From NCBI GenBank assembly GCA_039916305.1, contig JBDSLR010000038.1:1-64000 (forward strand): a stretch of DNA of 64,000 bases, in the 5' to 3' direction. The position numbers were made by a program, and so were the translations under genes. Below the pieces are notes generated by a model. It was not told the origin of the DNA. It ran no database searches and worked only from the letters and a program-made list of their open reading frames with translations. Within the stretch, counting starts at the first letter, position 1; every line of letters begins with the position of its first letter. Positions 40,020-48,106 of the stretch are shown piece by piece. The DNA is from JACMLD01 sp039916305 (GTDB taxonomy: Bacteria > Bacteroidota > Bacteroidia > Chitinophagales > Chitinophagaceae).

Positions 40020-41522
40020 ATGCGCATTTTTATTTTTATGGCAGCCAGCCTGCTATTCGTTCATGCCTCGTATTCACAAAAAAATAAAAATGATGCAAAA
40101 GCAGCTGCTGCTTTTGATGAGTATGTAAAACAAGCCTTGCCACGCTGGCAAACGCCGGGTATGTCCATCGCCATTGTAAAGGATGGTAAAATTGTTTTTA
40201 AAAAAGCATATGGCTTGCGCGAACTGGGCAAGCCGCAACCGTTTACCACAGCTACACTTTCTGCCTGTGCTTCCACTACCAAGGCCATGACCGCTGTTTG
40301 CATGGGTATGCTGGTGGATGAAGGAAAATTGAAATGGAGCGATAAGGTGGTTGATATTCTGCCGTCCTTTAAACTGGCCAATCCATTTACCAGCGCAGAA
40401 ATTACCGTGCTGGATCTGTTTACCCACAATGCGGGCTTAGGCAATGCTGATCTCCTCTGGGTGTCTGGTTATTCCAGGACAGAAATTGTAGCACGTATGC
40501 AATTACTGCAACCCGTGTATTCTTTGCGTGCGTCTTTTATTTACCAGAACCTGATGTATGTAGTTGCGGGAGAAGTCATTCATGCAAAGAGCGGGCAAAC
40601 CTGGGATGCGTTTATACAAGAGCGGCTTTTTAAGGAACTGGGGATGACCAATACCTATGCAGATTATTCTGCCCTTACCACCGGTATAGACAAGACAGCG
40701 GCCCATTATAAAGACAAAGACAGCATCAGGCCCATTCCTTACCTGTATGCAGATAATATTGGCGCGGCCGGCGGTGTATGGTCCTGTGCCAATGATATGG
40801 CAAAATGGTTGCTGTGCGTACTGGATAGTACCAAAATAAATGGAAAGCGTTTGCTGCAGCCCCGCACCTATTCAGCTATTTTTAAACCACAGGTAATAGC
40901 GCCCACTTCAATGTACCCAACCATGCAAATTATACAGCCGCATTGGTTTACCTACGGGCTTGGTTGGTTTCAGCATGATTACCGGGGTAAAATGATCCAG
41001 TTGCATACGGGTAGCCTGGCCGGCCTTACTGCCATTGCCGGCCTGGTTCCTGAAGATCAACTGGGCATTTATATATTTGGCAATCTTGACCATGCCGAGT
41101 TGCGCCATGCGTTGATGTATAAAGCATTTGATCTATGGTCGTTTAACGATAACAGCAAAGATTGGAGCAATGCTTTTTACCCGCTGTATAGTGCCCTGGC
41201 AGACAGCGCACGCCAGCGTGAAAAAGATGAACTGGCAAAAAGGGTTCCTGGCACCCATCCTTCTTTACCCCTGAATAGCTATACTGGTAAGTATTCCAAT
41301 AAAAGCCTGGCATCGATAGAAGTAACAATAAAGGATAGTATACTTACCATAGAGATGCCGGGAAATATACAACTCAGCCTCCGGCACTGGCACTTCGATG
41401 TATTCAGGGGAGCTTATAATCACTGGTGGTCTGGTAACGCGTGGGTACAGTTTTTGCCTGATAAAGAGGGGGCAATACAGGCCCTGCGGATAGATGCTTT
41501 GGACTACAGCCGGACAAATTGA
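40020..41522 (+). CDS. Serine hydrolase (class C beta-lactamase/DD-peptidase fold) with DUF3471
   Basis: 500 residues from the ATG at 40020, which gives a signal peptide (IFIFMAASLLFVHASYSQ). The frame upstream to 39906 overlaps a dispersed repeat copy and is not coding. The catalytic motifs are SxxK at S85-K88 (CASTTKAMTA), YxN (YQNLMY) and HxG (HTGSLAG). A DUF3471-type beta domain closes the protein (LNSYTGKYSNK; WFGNAWVQFLPDK-like). Members hydrolyse peptides, esters or beta-lactams; as this one lacks a lactam-specific signature, an esterase or D-peptidase role in the periplasm is more likely. Confidence 0.87.
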   Translation: MRIFIFMAASLLFVHASYSQKNKNDAKAAAAFDEYVKQALPRWQTPGMSIAIVKDGKIVFKKAYGLRELGKPQPFTTATLSACASTTKAMTAVCMGMLVDEGKLKWSDKVVDILPSFKLANPFTSAEITVLDLFTHNAGLGNADLLWVSGYSRTEIVARMQLLQPVYSLRASFIYQNLMYVVAGEVIHAKSGQTWDAFIQERLFKELGMTNTYADYSALTTGIDKTAAHYKDKDSIRPIPYLYADNIGAAGGVWSCANDMAKWLLCVLDSTKINGKRLLQPRTYSAIFKPQVIAPTSMYPTMQIIQPHWFTYGLGWFQHDYRGKMIQLHTGSLAGLTAIAGLVPEDQLGIYIFGNLDHAELRHALMYKAFDLWSFNDNSKDWSNAFYPLYSALADSARQREKDELAKRVPGTHPSLPLNSYTGKYSNKSLASIEVTIKDSILTIEMPGNIQLSLRHWHFDVFRGAYNHWWSGNAWVQFLPDKEGAIQALRIDALDYSRTN

Positions 41523-41567
41523 TACAATATTACCTTAAAGTGGTATTTTTTGCCATGAAAAGGGTTG

Positions 41568-41748
41568 TACTTTTGTAATAATAGTAAGTTAACGGGAGGC
41601 TAACATATCTTAACACTATTTTTAGTTTTATCGACCGACATTTACATTATCAAATTAATGACAACAACAAAAATTTAATTATAACGATTTCTCATAAGCA
41701 GTTAGTTTTGGTTACGAGCCCTGTTTCTACAGGGCTCATTCTTTTTTT
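41568..41748 (+). ncRNA. Possible small RNA or attenuator-like leader with terminator
   Basis: A -7-like TACTTTTG at 41568-41575 and a strong hairpin terminator at 41716-41748 bracket about 165 bases between the serine hydrolase and the lipase. Inside is a seven-codon frame MTTTKI (41658-41678) of the leader-peptide kind. A -33 TTTG at 41549-41552 is only 15 bases from the -7 box, which weakens the case. It could also be only the tail of the upstream transcript. Confidence 0.4.
41716..41748 (+). terminator. Strong terminator ahead of the lipase gene
   Basis: GAGCCCTGT (41716-41724) pairs perfectly with ACAGGGCTC (41729-41737), with a TTCT loop, followed by a seven-T run. It is about 195 bases past the serine hydrolase stop and 160 bases before the lipase. 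Confidence 0.93.
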
Positions 41749-41883
41749 AGACCCTCCTTGTTGTTTCTCCACTTAATTTTATCATCTGCAGGCACGCTAT
41801 ACCTGGCATTACCCGCTACTTAAAGCTTAGAATAAATTTTAATTTGCACAGTATTGCGTTAACCTGCACTGTTTTTTTACATT

Positions 41884-43005
41884 GTGCACTCAAAAAAATA
41901 TTTTCTTGTTATGATCAGATTCGGACTGATAGTACCCCTTATTTTTTTCTATGTTAATGCATCTACGCAACTGTTGCAGCCTGGCTTTAATGGCAGGGAA
42001 TACACCGCAATGCTGGCAATTAATTTTCAACAATTCGAGGCGCCGGTCATAAACCAAAAAATTCCGGTTCCGCCAGAGTATGCGGTAGCCTACCGGTCGC
42101 CTGATCTTGGTTTAAGAAACCGCTGGAACATGTGGTACCGGAATGATAAAAAAGTGGCGGTCATCAGCATACGTGGTACCATCGCGGAACTGCCCAGCTG
42201 GCTGGAAAATTATTATGCGGCCATGATCCCCGCAACAGGCTCCTTACAAATAAGTGATAGCACCCGCTTTAACTATCAATTGTCTGCAGATGAGAAAGCC
42301 CATGTACATGTTGGTTGGGTAATTGGCCTGGCACACCTGGCACCTGGTATTACAGAACAGATTAAGCTCGCTTACCAGCAGGGTATACATGAGTTTATTA
42401 TTATTGGCCATAGCCAGGGTGGTGCGTTGGCTACCCTTACACGCAGCTATCTTTTTTATCTAACTGAGCAAGGCAAATTGCCAAAAGATATTATTTATAA
42501 AACCTATTGCAGTGCTGCACCCAAGGTGGGCAACCTGTACTATGCCTACGACTTTGATTTTATTACCCGCAATGGCTGGGCATTTACCGTTGTAAATGCA
42601 GCAGACTGGGTGCCGGAAACACTTTTTTCTGTTCAAACACTTACAGACTTTAACCCGCTGAATCCTTTCAATAACGTAGAGGATGTGCTGAAAAAGCAAT
42701 CACTGATCACCCGCTGGTTTATCAAATACAAATACAAGAGACTTAAAAACGGCGTCCGCCATGCACAAAAGAGATTCGAAAGAAATCTGGGCGGCATGGT
42801 ATTTAAATTTGTAAAAAAAGTATTGCCACAACTGCAGGAGCCTTCTTATATGCATGATAACAATTACCAGCGTACAGGTGTGCCCATTGTGCTGCAACCC
42901 GATGCTGAATATTACAAACTGTATCCCAACACAGGCACCAATGTATTTCAGCACCATATGTTTGCACCTTATTATTTACTGGCGCAAAAATATTACGTAG
43001 AGTAA
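41884..43005 (+). CDS. Lipase family protein (class 3-like)
   Basis: 373 residues from a GTG at 41884; an in-frame ATG at 41911 is an alternative start that also preserves the hydrophobic segment. The signal segment is IRFGLIVPLIFFYVN. The lipase fold is seen from VAVISIRGT to IIIGHSQGGALATL, where S177 (numbering from the GTG) is the nucleophile. The acid and base are likely in NAADWVPE and near HMFAPYYLL. It would hydrolyse acylglycerols or other esters outside the inner membrane. It is single, with 86 bases to the convergent racemase. Confidence 0.85.
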   Translation: MHSKKYFLVMIRFGLIVPLIFFYVNASTQLLQPGFNGREYTAMLAINFQQFEAPVINQKIPVPPEYAVAYRSPDLGLRNRWNMWYRNDKKVAVISIRGTIAELPSWLENYYAAMIPATGSLQISDSTRFNYQLSADEKAHVHVGWVIGLAHLAPGITEQIKLAYQQGIHEFIIIGHSQGGALATLTRSYLFYLTEQGKLPKDIIYKTYCSAAPKVGNLYYAYDFDFITRNGWAFTVVNAADWVPETLFSVQTLTDFNPLNPFNNVEDVLKKQSLITRWFIKYKYKRLKNGVRHAQKRFERNLGGMVFKFVKKVLPQLQEPSYMHDNNYQRTGVPIVLQPDAEYYKLYPNTGTNVFQHHMFAPYYLLAQKYYVE

Positions 43006-43091
43006 AAAGTTTATCGTTCTTGGTCCGGTAGTTCATAGTCTGTAAGTCAATGCAAATTGATATACTGGTTTTTTGTAAAGTGAATTTAAAC

Positions 43092-43781
43092 TTATTCCAG
43101 CGCATACGCCACAGCGGCTGCCGCATGTATTTGAGTTGTGTCAAAAACGGGCACGGAGCAATCCTGTTGGTTTAGCAGCAAAGGGATTTCTGTACAACCC
43201 AGGATGATACCTGCAGCGCCTTCCTGTACCAGCGAATCAATAATAGAAAGAAACCTTTGTTTGGTAGCGGGCAAAAAAATGTTTTTGCCCATTTCGTTAT
43301 AGATTGCATCATGAATGAAGTGGCGGTCTGTTTCATTGGGGATGATGGTGGATATAGAATGTTTTTCAAGTTGCTGCTGATAGAACCCCAGCTCCATGGT
43401 ATATTTTGTACCCAGCAACGCTATTTTTGAGAGCCCTTTTTTTTCTATGGCCTTACCGGTTTCTGCTGCTATGTGAATCAGCGGGATGGAAATGGCCTGC
43501 TGTATTTCGCCGGCTATTTTATGCATGGTATTTGCGCCAATCAGCAGGCAATCTGCGCCGGCATGTTCCACTTTTTGCGCCATGCTGCAAATTATTTTGC
43601 TGATGCCCTGCCAGTCACCGGCAAACGTAAGTGTTTTAATTTCTTCAAAGTTTACCGAGTATACAATTACTTTCGCAGAAGATACGCCCCCCAATTTTTC
43701 ATTTATCATTTCATTAACCAGGCGGTAATAGGCCTCAGTAGATAGCCAGCTAAGTCCGCCAATAATGCCAATTGTTTTCAT
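43092..43781 (-). CDS. Aspartate/glutamate racemase family protein, first catalytic Cys replaced
   Basis: 229 residues of the Asp/Glu/hydantoin racemase fold. IGIIGGLSWLSTEAYYRLVN is the N-terminal signature. The first base motif, normally CNT, reads IGANTMHK with alanine at residue 83. The second base motif keeps cysteine (C196 in ILGCTEIP). The same layout with a non-Cys residue at the first position is known in L-selective racemases such as YgeA of Escherichia coli. The reaction is thus likely one-base racemisation, possibly of L-amino acids, but the substrate is not shown. It is convergent with the lipase gene. Confidence 0.8.
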   Translation of the reverse strand: MKTIGIIGGLSWLSTEAYYRLVNEMINEKLGGVSSAKVIVYSVNFEEIKTLTFAGDWQGISKIICSMAQKVEHAGADCLLIGANTMHKIAGEIQQAISIPLIHIAAETGKAIEKKGLSKIALLGTKYTMELGFYQQQLEKHSISTIIPNETDRHFIHDAIYNEMGKNIFLPATKQRFLSIIDSLVQEGAAGIILGCTEIPLLLNQQDCSVPVFDTTQIHAAAAVAYALE

Positions 43782-43916
43782 ATACCATTATTTTAGCGGC
43801 AAATTACCCAAAATTGGGCAGCGCATTGAATTTAACCCGGTGCTCGTAGTTCCCGTTTAGCCGTATACAAAGGCAATACCCATTCTTTTTTTCATTTTAA
43901 CGCACGGTACAACAAA

Positions 43917-43924
43917 TAGATTTG
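43917..43924 (+). promoter_or_regulatory. -7 box ahead of the DUF2452 gene
   Basis: TAGATTTG, 23 bases ahead of the ATG at 43948. No clear -33 TTTG is in register. Confidence 0.4.
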
Positions 43925-43947
43925 TTTTTTGTAATAGCGTTACAACT

Positions 43948-44742
43948 ATGGTACAAGCATATAATTTTTTAGCTTCCTGGCAATTGTTTCCGGAAAAAGG
44001 AACCTACGAATATGGCAACAGGCCCAAATCCGGTATCTACAGAATTGGCATTACTGACAACAAGCAGCAGCTGGCAGTGAGTATGAACTGGGTTACCCTG
44101 GAAAACCAGGCTTTTTCATCAGAATACAGTGTGGTAGCAGATGCAAATGAACACCCCTTTGACAACACAGAACTAGCCAATACCATAACAGCAGTTTTTG
44201 CAGACAGTATTACATTTGAACTTATTTTTTATGATAACGGGCAGCAGGTTTTAAGTGTATTAAATGAGCTCATGCCGAATGGTTATTTAAAAAAAACACA
44301 ACGGGGTTTTACTGTTGAACAGCAGGCCTATTGTAATATTGAATATTTCTATAAACAGATGAGCGTGTTGCCCTATGCTTCTTCCGCTTCCGGGGCCCTC
44401 ATTAAGCCAACGGAAGGTGGCATTATACGGCATAAAGCACTTTCTGCCATGGAAGAGCAAACAAATATGCAGCTCGACCAGATCCGCCGCCAAATTGAAT
44501 TGCTGGCATTGCAGGCGCAGGAAATTCAGGCACGTAAAGAACTCTCTGCAATTATCTATGATGCAAAGCTGGGTTTTCAGCCTGTGATTGGACAGGTATA
44601 TTATTTGTACGAGAAAAAAGATGATGCGCACCTGGTATCCATGATCAGCCCAAAAGAATGGGGCGGCGGTGCGGGACCCTATAAAAAATTCCTGGCGGCG
44701 GTTAAATTACTTGCGGATCATACCTGGCAGGAAGTTCAGTGA
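43948..44742 (+). CDS. DUF2452 family protein
   Basis: 264 residues, no signal peptide or membrane segment. The C-terminal ~100 residues match DUF2452: LSAMEEQTNMQLDQIRRQIE, LLALQAQEIQARKELS, and VYYLYEKKDDAHLVSMISPKEW. A central coiled-coil is likely in the glutamine-rich helix. The N-terminal 130 residues (AYNFLASWQLFPEKGTYEYGN; ITDNKQQLAVSMNW) are not a domain I can name. The molecular function is unknown. A threonine aldolase gene follows 85 bases on. Confidence 0.75.
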   Translation: MVQAYNFLASWQLFPEKGTYEYGNRPKSGIYRIGITDNKQQLAVSMNWVTLENQAFSSEYSVVADANEHPFDNTELANTITAVFADSITFELIFYDNGQQVLSVLNELMPNGYLKKTQRGFTVEQQAYCNIEYFYKQMSVLPYASSASGALIKPTEGGIIRHKALSAMEEQTNMQLDQIRRQIELLALQAQEIQARKELSAIIYDAKLGFQPVIGQVYYLYEKKDDAHLVSMISPKEWGGGAGPYKKFLAAVKLLADHTWQEVQ

Positions 44743-44777
44743 CCTGGATGAATCCCTCAGATTTGTATTGTCCGCCC

Positions 44778-44809
44778 TTTCATTTTACATGCTGTATCAA
44801 CTAACTTTG
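44778..44809 (+). promoter_or_regulatory. Promoter of the threonine aldolase gene
   Basis: TTTC at 44778-44781 (one base off TTTG), 20 bases, then TAACTTTG at 44802-44809. The expected start is a few bases ahead of the ATG at 44828. Confidence 0.55.
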
Positions 44810-44827
44810 AAGGTTCAATCTTTTAGT

Positions 44828-45844
44828 ATGCAAGTTGATCTACGCTCTGATACTGTTACAAAGCCCGGTGCACTGATGCTGGATGCTATGATGCACGCCA
44901 AAGTAGGCGACGATGTATTTGAAGAAGACCCTACTGTAAATGAACTGGAAGCATTTGCCGCCGATATGTTTGGAAGAGAGGCGGCAATCTATTGCCCCAC
45001 CGGCACCATGAGTAACCAGATAGCCATTAAATGTCATACCCACCCGGGCGATGAGGTAATTTGTGAAAAGAGCAGCCATGTGTACCTCTATGAGGGTGGT
45101 GGTATTGCTTTTAACGCGAACGCCCAGGTAAAATTAATCGACGGAAACCGCGGGCGCATCACCGCAGAACAGGTTATGGATGCTATAAACCCGGAGGATG
45201 TACATAAGCCCAGAACATCACTGGTTTGCCTGGAAAATACAGCCAACCGGGGCGGCGGGAGTTGTTATGATTTCAACGATATAATAAGCATAAAAAAGGT
45301 ATGTAAGGAGAGCAGCATGGCCCTGCACCTCGATGGCGCCCGGTTATTTAACGCGTTAATAGCAAAGGGCGAACCACCGCGCCAATACGGACAGGTATTT
45401 GATACTATTTCTATCTGCCTCAACAAGGGCCTGGGTTGCCCTATTGGAAGTATATTAATCGGTAATAAAAGTTTTATACGCCAGGCACGGCGTATCAGGA
45501 AAGTATTTGGTGGCGGTATGCGCCAGGCTGGTTTTATGGCCGCTTCCGGTTTGTATGCTTTACAGCACAATATAAAACGGCTGGAGCTGGATCATATACA
45601 TGCACAGCAAATTGCGCACGCCCTTGCACAAAAGCCATTTGTGGGAGATATATTACCGGTAGACACCAATATCATTATTTTTGAAGTAAAAGCACCCTTT
45701 ACAGCCAGGTTACTTGCACAAAAATTCAGTGAGCAACATATCAAATGCATTGCTATTTCGCCCACACAGGTGAGGATGGTTACCCACCTGGATATAAGCG
45801 AACAGATGGTAAAAGAAGTGATTGGCTGTATACAAAAGTTCTGA
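44828..45844 (+). CDS. ltaE: Low-specificity L-threonine aldolase
   Basis: 338 residues from the ATG at 44828; the frame is open for 53 codons upstream but overlaps the DUF2452 gene, and MQVDLRSDTVTKPG is the usual family start. It is a fold-type I PLP enzyme: the lysine is K200 in SICLNKGLGCPIGS, the phosphate site is near YCPTGTMSNQIA, and DGARLFNA holds the aspartate that contacts the pyridine nitrogen. It cleaves L-threonine or L-allo-threonine to glycine and acetaldehyde in the cytoplasm. It is convergent with the ABC substrate-binding protein gene. Confidence 0.93.
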   Translation: MQVDLRSDTVTKPGALMLDAMMHAKVGDDVFEEDPTVNELEAFAADMFGREAAIYCPTGTMSNQIAIKCHTHPGDEVICEKSSHVYLYEGGGIAFNANAQVKLIDGNRGRITAEQVMDAINPEDVHKPRTSLVCLENTANRGGGSCYDFNDIISIKKVCKESSMALHLDGARLFNALIAKGEPPRQYGQVFDTISICLNKGLGCPIGSILIGNKSFIRQARRIRKVFGGGMRQAGFMAASGLYALQHNIKRLELDHIHAQQIAHALAQKPFVGDILPVDTNIIIFEVKAPFTARLLAQKFSEQHIKCIAISPTQVRMVTHLDISEQMVKEVIGCIQKF

Positions 45845-45947
45845 TACCTGATGTAGGAATTGCTGGATTTGGGAACTTCGGATTTGGTGATTTATTTGAA
45901 TGCTGATCCGGGGAATCTCACAGTCTCAAAATTCCACCATCTCAAAA

Positions 45948-47582
45948 TTATTTTTCCAGTTGTACACGCCTTAATTCCAGCAGGTTTAATCCATTTGCAT
46001 GAAACCCTGTTACCCGGGGGTTCACCAGCCGGAACACTTCATCATACCACAACGGCACCACGGGCGCATCGCTGATAATTATCCGGTCCATCTGCCGGTA
46101 CAGGCCTTGTTTGATCGAGTCATTGATTTCTGTAAGCGCCTGCTCATACAACAAATCAAATTGCGGATTTTTATAGCGGGTATAATTCGGCGGCGCGGGG
46201 TTCTTACTATAAAAAACGCTTAAGTAATTTTCCGCATCGGGGTAATCGGCAATCCAGCTACCGCGAAAAAACAATGCCTGTGATTTAGCTGTTTGTTCCA
46301 GCAAAAGGCTTTTCTGTACCACTTCTACCTGTACTTTAATACCGGCTTCTTCCAGTTCTTTGGCGATAAAGCTGGCGAAATCTGCGTAGATGGGTATAGT
46401 CAGTAATTTTATAACAGGGAAGCTGTTGAAGTCGGCGAAACCAGCTTCTTTAATCAGTTGCCTTGCTTTAACCGGGTCATAGGTATAACCCTTTACCAGT
46501 GCGGTATCAAAACAGGGAAAGCCGGCGGGTATAAAACCACTTTCTGCCGGTATGCCAATAGAGTTGCGCAAGTAAAGCATCATCTTTTTTCTGTCAAAAC
46601 CGTAATTAATGGCCTGCCTTATTTTTTTCCATTTTACCGGGGAATTTTTCACGAGCTCATTAGAAGTGTCTACCAGCATGCCCAGGTATTCTGTATTGAG
46701 GTAAGGATGTTTGGCCAGTACAATTTTGCCGGCCCATACTTTTTTCAGTTCTCCTTTTTTGCTGATTACTTCATCTTTAAAAGAAGGATCTATGTCATTG
46801 ATGAAGTCTACCTGTCCCTGCTGAAACAATAAAAACTCAGTTGCCCTGCTGTCATAAAAAGAAATTTTTATACCATCCAGGTAGGGTAGCGGGGTGCCGG
46901 CGCTGTCTGCTTCAAAATAATGCTTATTTTTTACCATCACCATGGCCTGACCCTCTTCCCAGGCAATCATTTGAAACGGGCCGGTACCACATGGATGGCT
47001 GCGGAAATCCTTGCCATATTTTTCTACCACTTCTTTGGGTACAATGGAGCAATACTGCATACTCAGCAAGCCAAGTACCGGGTTAAAGGGCCGTGCCAGC
47101 CTCAATCGGAATGTAGAATCATCTATGGCTGTAAAACCATTCAAGCTGTCAATGCGGTTATTAAAAATCCAGGCACCGCTGCTGGCGGTGTTTTTATCCA
47201 TGATCCTTGTAAAACTGTACAGCACATCATATGCACCCAGCTTTCGTCCTTTGCCGTTGAGGAAAGCTTCGTTATCGTGAAAAAAAACATCTGTGCGCAA
47301 ATGGAAAATGTATTGTTTTCTGTCGGCTGATACATCCCAGCGTTTTGCAAGCGAAGGTACCATATTGAGGTTGTCATCGGTTTCAACCAATGTATTGTAC
47401 AATTGGTGAACTGCCCACATGATAGACTGGTTCTTGGCAAAAGCCGGGTCAAGGCTTGCAATGCCAGTTACTTCATTATAGTGAAATATTTTTTGATGGC
47501 TTTTACTGTTGTGGCTGCACATAGCAAAAAAAATGCTGCCGCTAACCAGAAGCATACACCGTAAGAATATTTTTAACTGCAT
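45948..47582 (-). CDS. ABC transporter peptide-binding lipoprotein (SBP family 5)
   Basis: 544 residues from the ATG at 47582; a second in-frame ATG at 47612 adds ten residues and is possible. The lipobox is IFFAMCSH. It belongs to family 5 of substrate-binding proteins: ITGIASLDPAFAKNQ-like start (EVTGIASLDPAFAKNQ), YDVLYSFTRIMDKNT, CGTGPFQMIAWEEGQ, and ADYPDAENYLSVFYS towards the end. It binds peptides, or nickel or other ligands, in the periplasm. The permease and ATPase genes are not in the window, so the partner system is unknown. The N-terminal end falls in the direct repeat at 47.6 kb. Confidence 0.85.
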   Translation of the reverse strand: MQLKIFLRCMLLVSGSIFFAMCSHNSKSHQKIFHYNEVTGIASLDPAFAKNQSIMWAVHQLYNTLVETDDNLNMVPSLAKRWDVSADRKQYIFHLRTDVFFHDNEAFLNGKGRKLGAYDVLYSFTRIMDKNTASSGAWIFNNRIDSLNGFTAIDDSTFRLRLARPFNPVLGLLSMQYCSIVPKEVVEKYGKDFRSHPCGTGPFQMIAWEEGQAMVMVKNKHYFEADSAGTPLPYLDGIKISFYDSRATEFLLFQQGQVDFINDIDPSFKDEVISKKGELKKVWAGKIVLAKHPYLNTEYLGMLVDTSNELVKNSPVKWKKIRQAINYGFDRKKMMLYLRNSIGIPAESGFIPAGFPCFDTALVKGYTYDPVKARQLIKEAGFADFNSFPVIKLLTIPIYADFASFIAKELEEAGIKVQVEVVQKSLLLEQTAKSQALFFRGSWIADYPDAENYLSVFYSKNPAPPNYTRYKNPQFDLLYEQALTEINDSIKQGLYRQMDRIIISDAPVVPLWYDEVFRLVNPRVTGFHANGLNLLELRRVQLEK

Positions 47583-47646
47583 ATTTGAAAAACTACGGAT
47601 AAATTTAGCCATCTAAAATTAAAACACCGTGAATATATCCTGAAAG
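47572..47646. repeat. Direct repeat copy A
   Basis: About 75 bases (TTTAACTGCATATTTGAAAA onward) that match copy B at 48030-48106 with about seven differences including one indel. It contains the start of the ABC substrate-binding protein gene. It also has the would-be GTG start of the M1 peptidase, which runs into a stop within five codons. Confidence 0.9.
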
Positions 47647-47734
47647 TGGATTTTGTTGATTCCACTACTGCAGTTTGCCCAAAATACGCGATATGATAAG
47701 AGGGAATCCATTTGAATGACTGATAATCTCTATA

Positions 47735-47995
47735 TTGTTTATGATTACCGATCTGTTTTCACCTATTTTTCGTGGACAGTATTATGCGGTACAGTGGTTT
47801 TTTCCATTGCTTATGCTGGCCGCATATTGGACTAAATCCGAGTGGTGGTTATGTGGTTTGGCGGTCACAGCTTTATTTTTAAGCATCATCAACACAGCTT
47901 TAATAAAAATGGAACACAGTATTGCGGAATACCTGTTTTTGGCAACTTTTATTTTATTTGCGTTGAAAAGAAAAATCAGTCCGGCCATGATATGA
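47735..47995 (+). CDS. Small membrane protein between direct repeats
   Basis: 86 residues with two or three membrane segments (AVQWFFPLLMLAAYW, LCGLAVTALFLSIINTALI, IAEYLFLATFILFAL). I do not recognise a family. Its position between two copies of the same 75-base direct repeat suggests arrival by insertion or duplication. It is possible that it is not expressed. Confidence 0.55.
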   Translation: MFMITDLFSPIFRGQYYAVQWFFPLLMLAAYWTKSEWWLCGLAVTALFLSIINTALIKMEHSIAEYLFLATFILFALKRKISPAMI

Positions 47996-48029
47996 AGCGC
48001 GTTGCAGTAAGTGTAAAATAGCTATCATA

Positions 48030-48106
48030 TTTAACTGCATATTTGAAAAACTACGGCTAAATTTAACCATCTAAAATTTAAAACACGGTGAATATATCAG
48101 GAAAAG
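48030..48106. repeat. Direct repeat copy B
   Basis: The partner of copy A, lying immediately ahead of and over the GTG start of the M1 peptidase (48088). In this copy the peptidase start is intact. The spacing between copies is about 460 bases. Confidence 0.9.

Noticed and set aside
41658..41678. MTTTKI mini-ORF as a threonine attenuator leader
   Set aside because: No threonine, isoleucine or branched-chain biosynthesis gene follows. Kept only as part of the possible small RNA.
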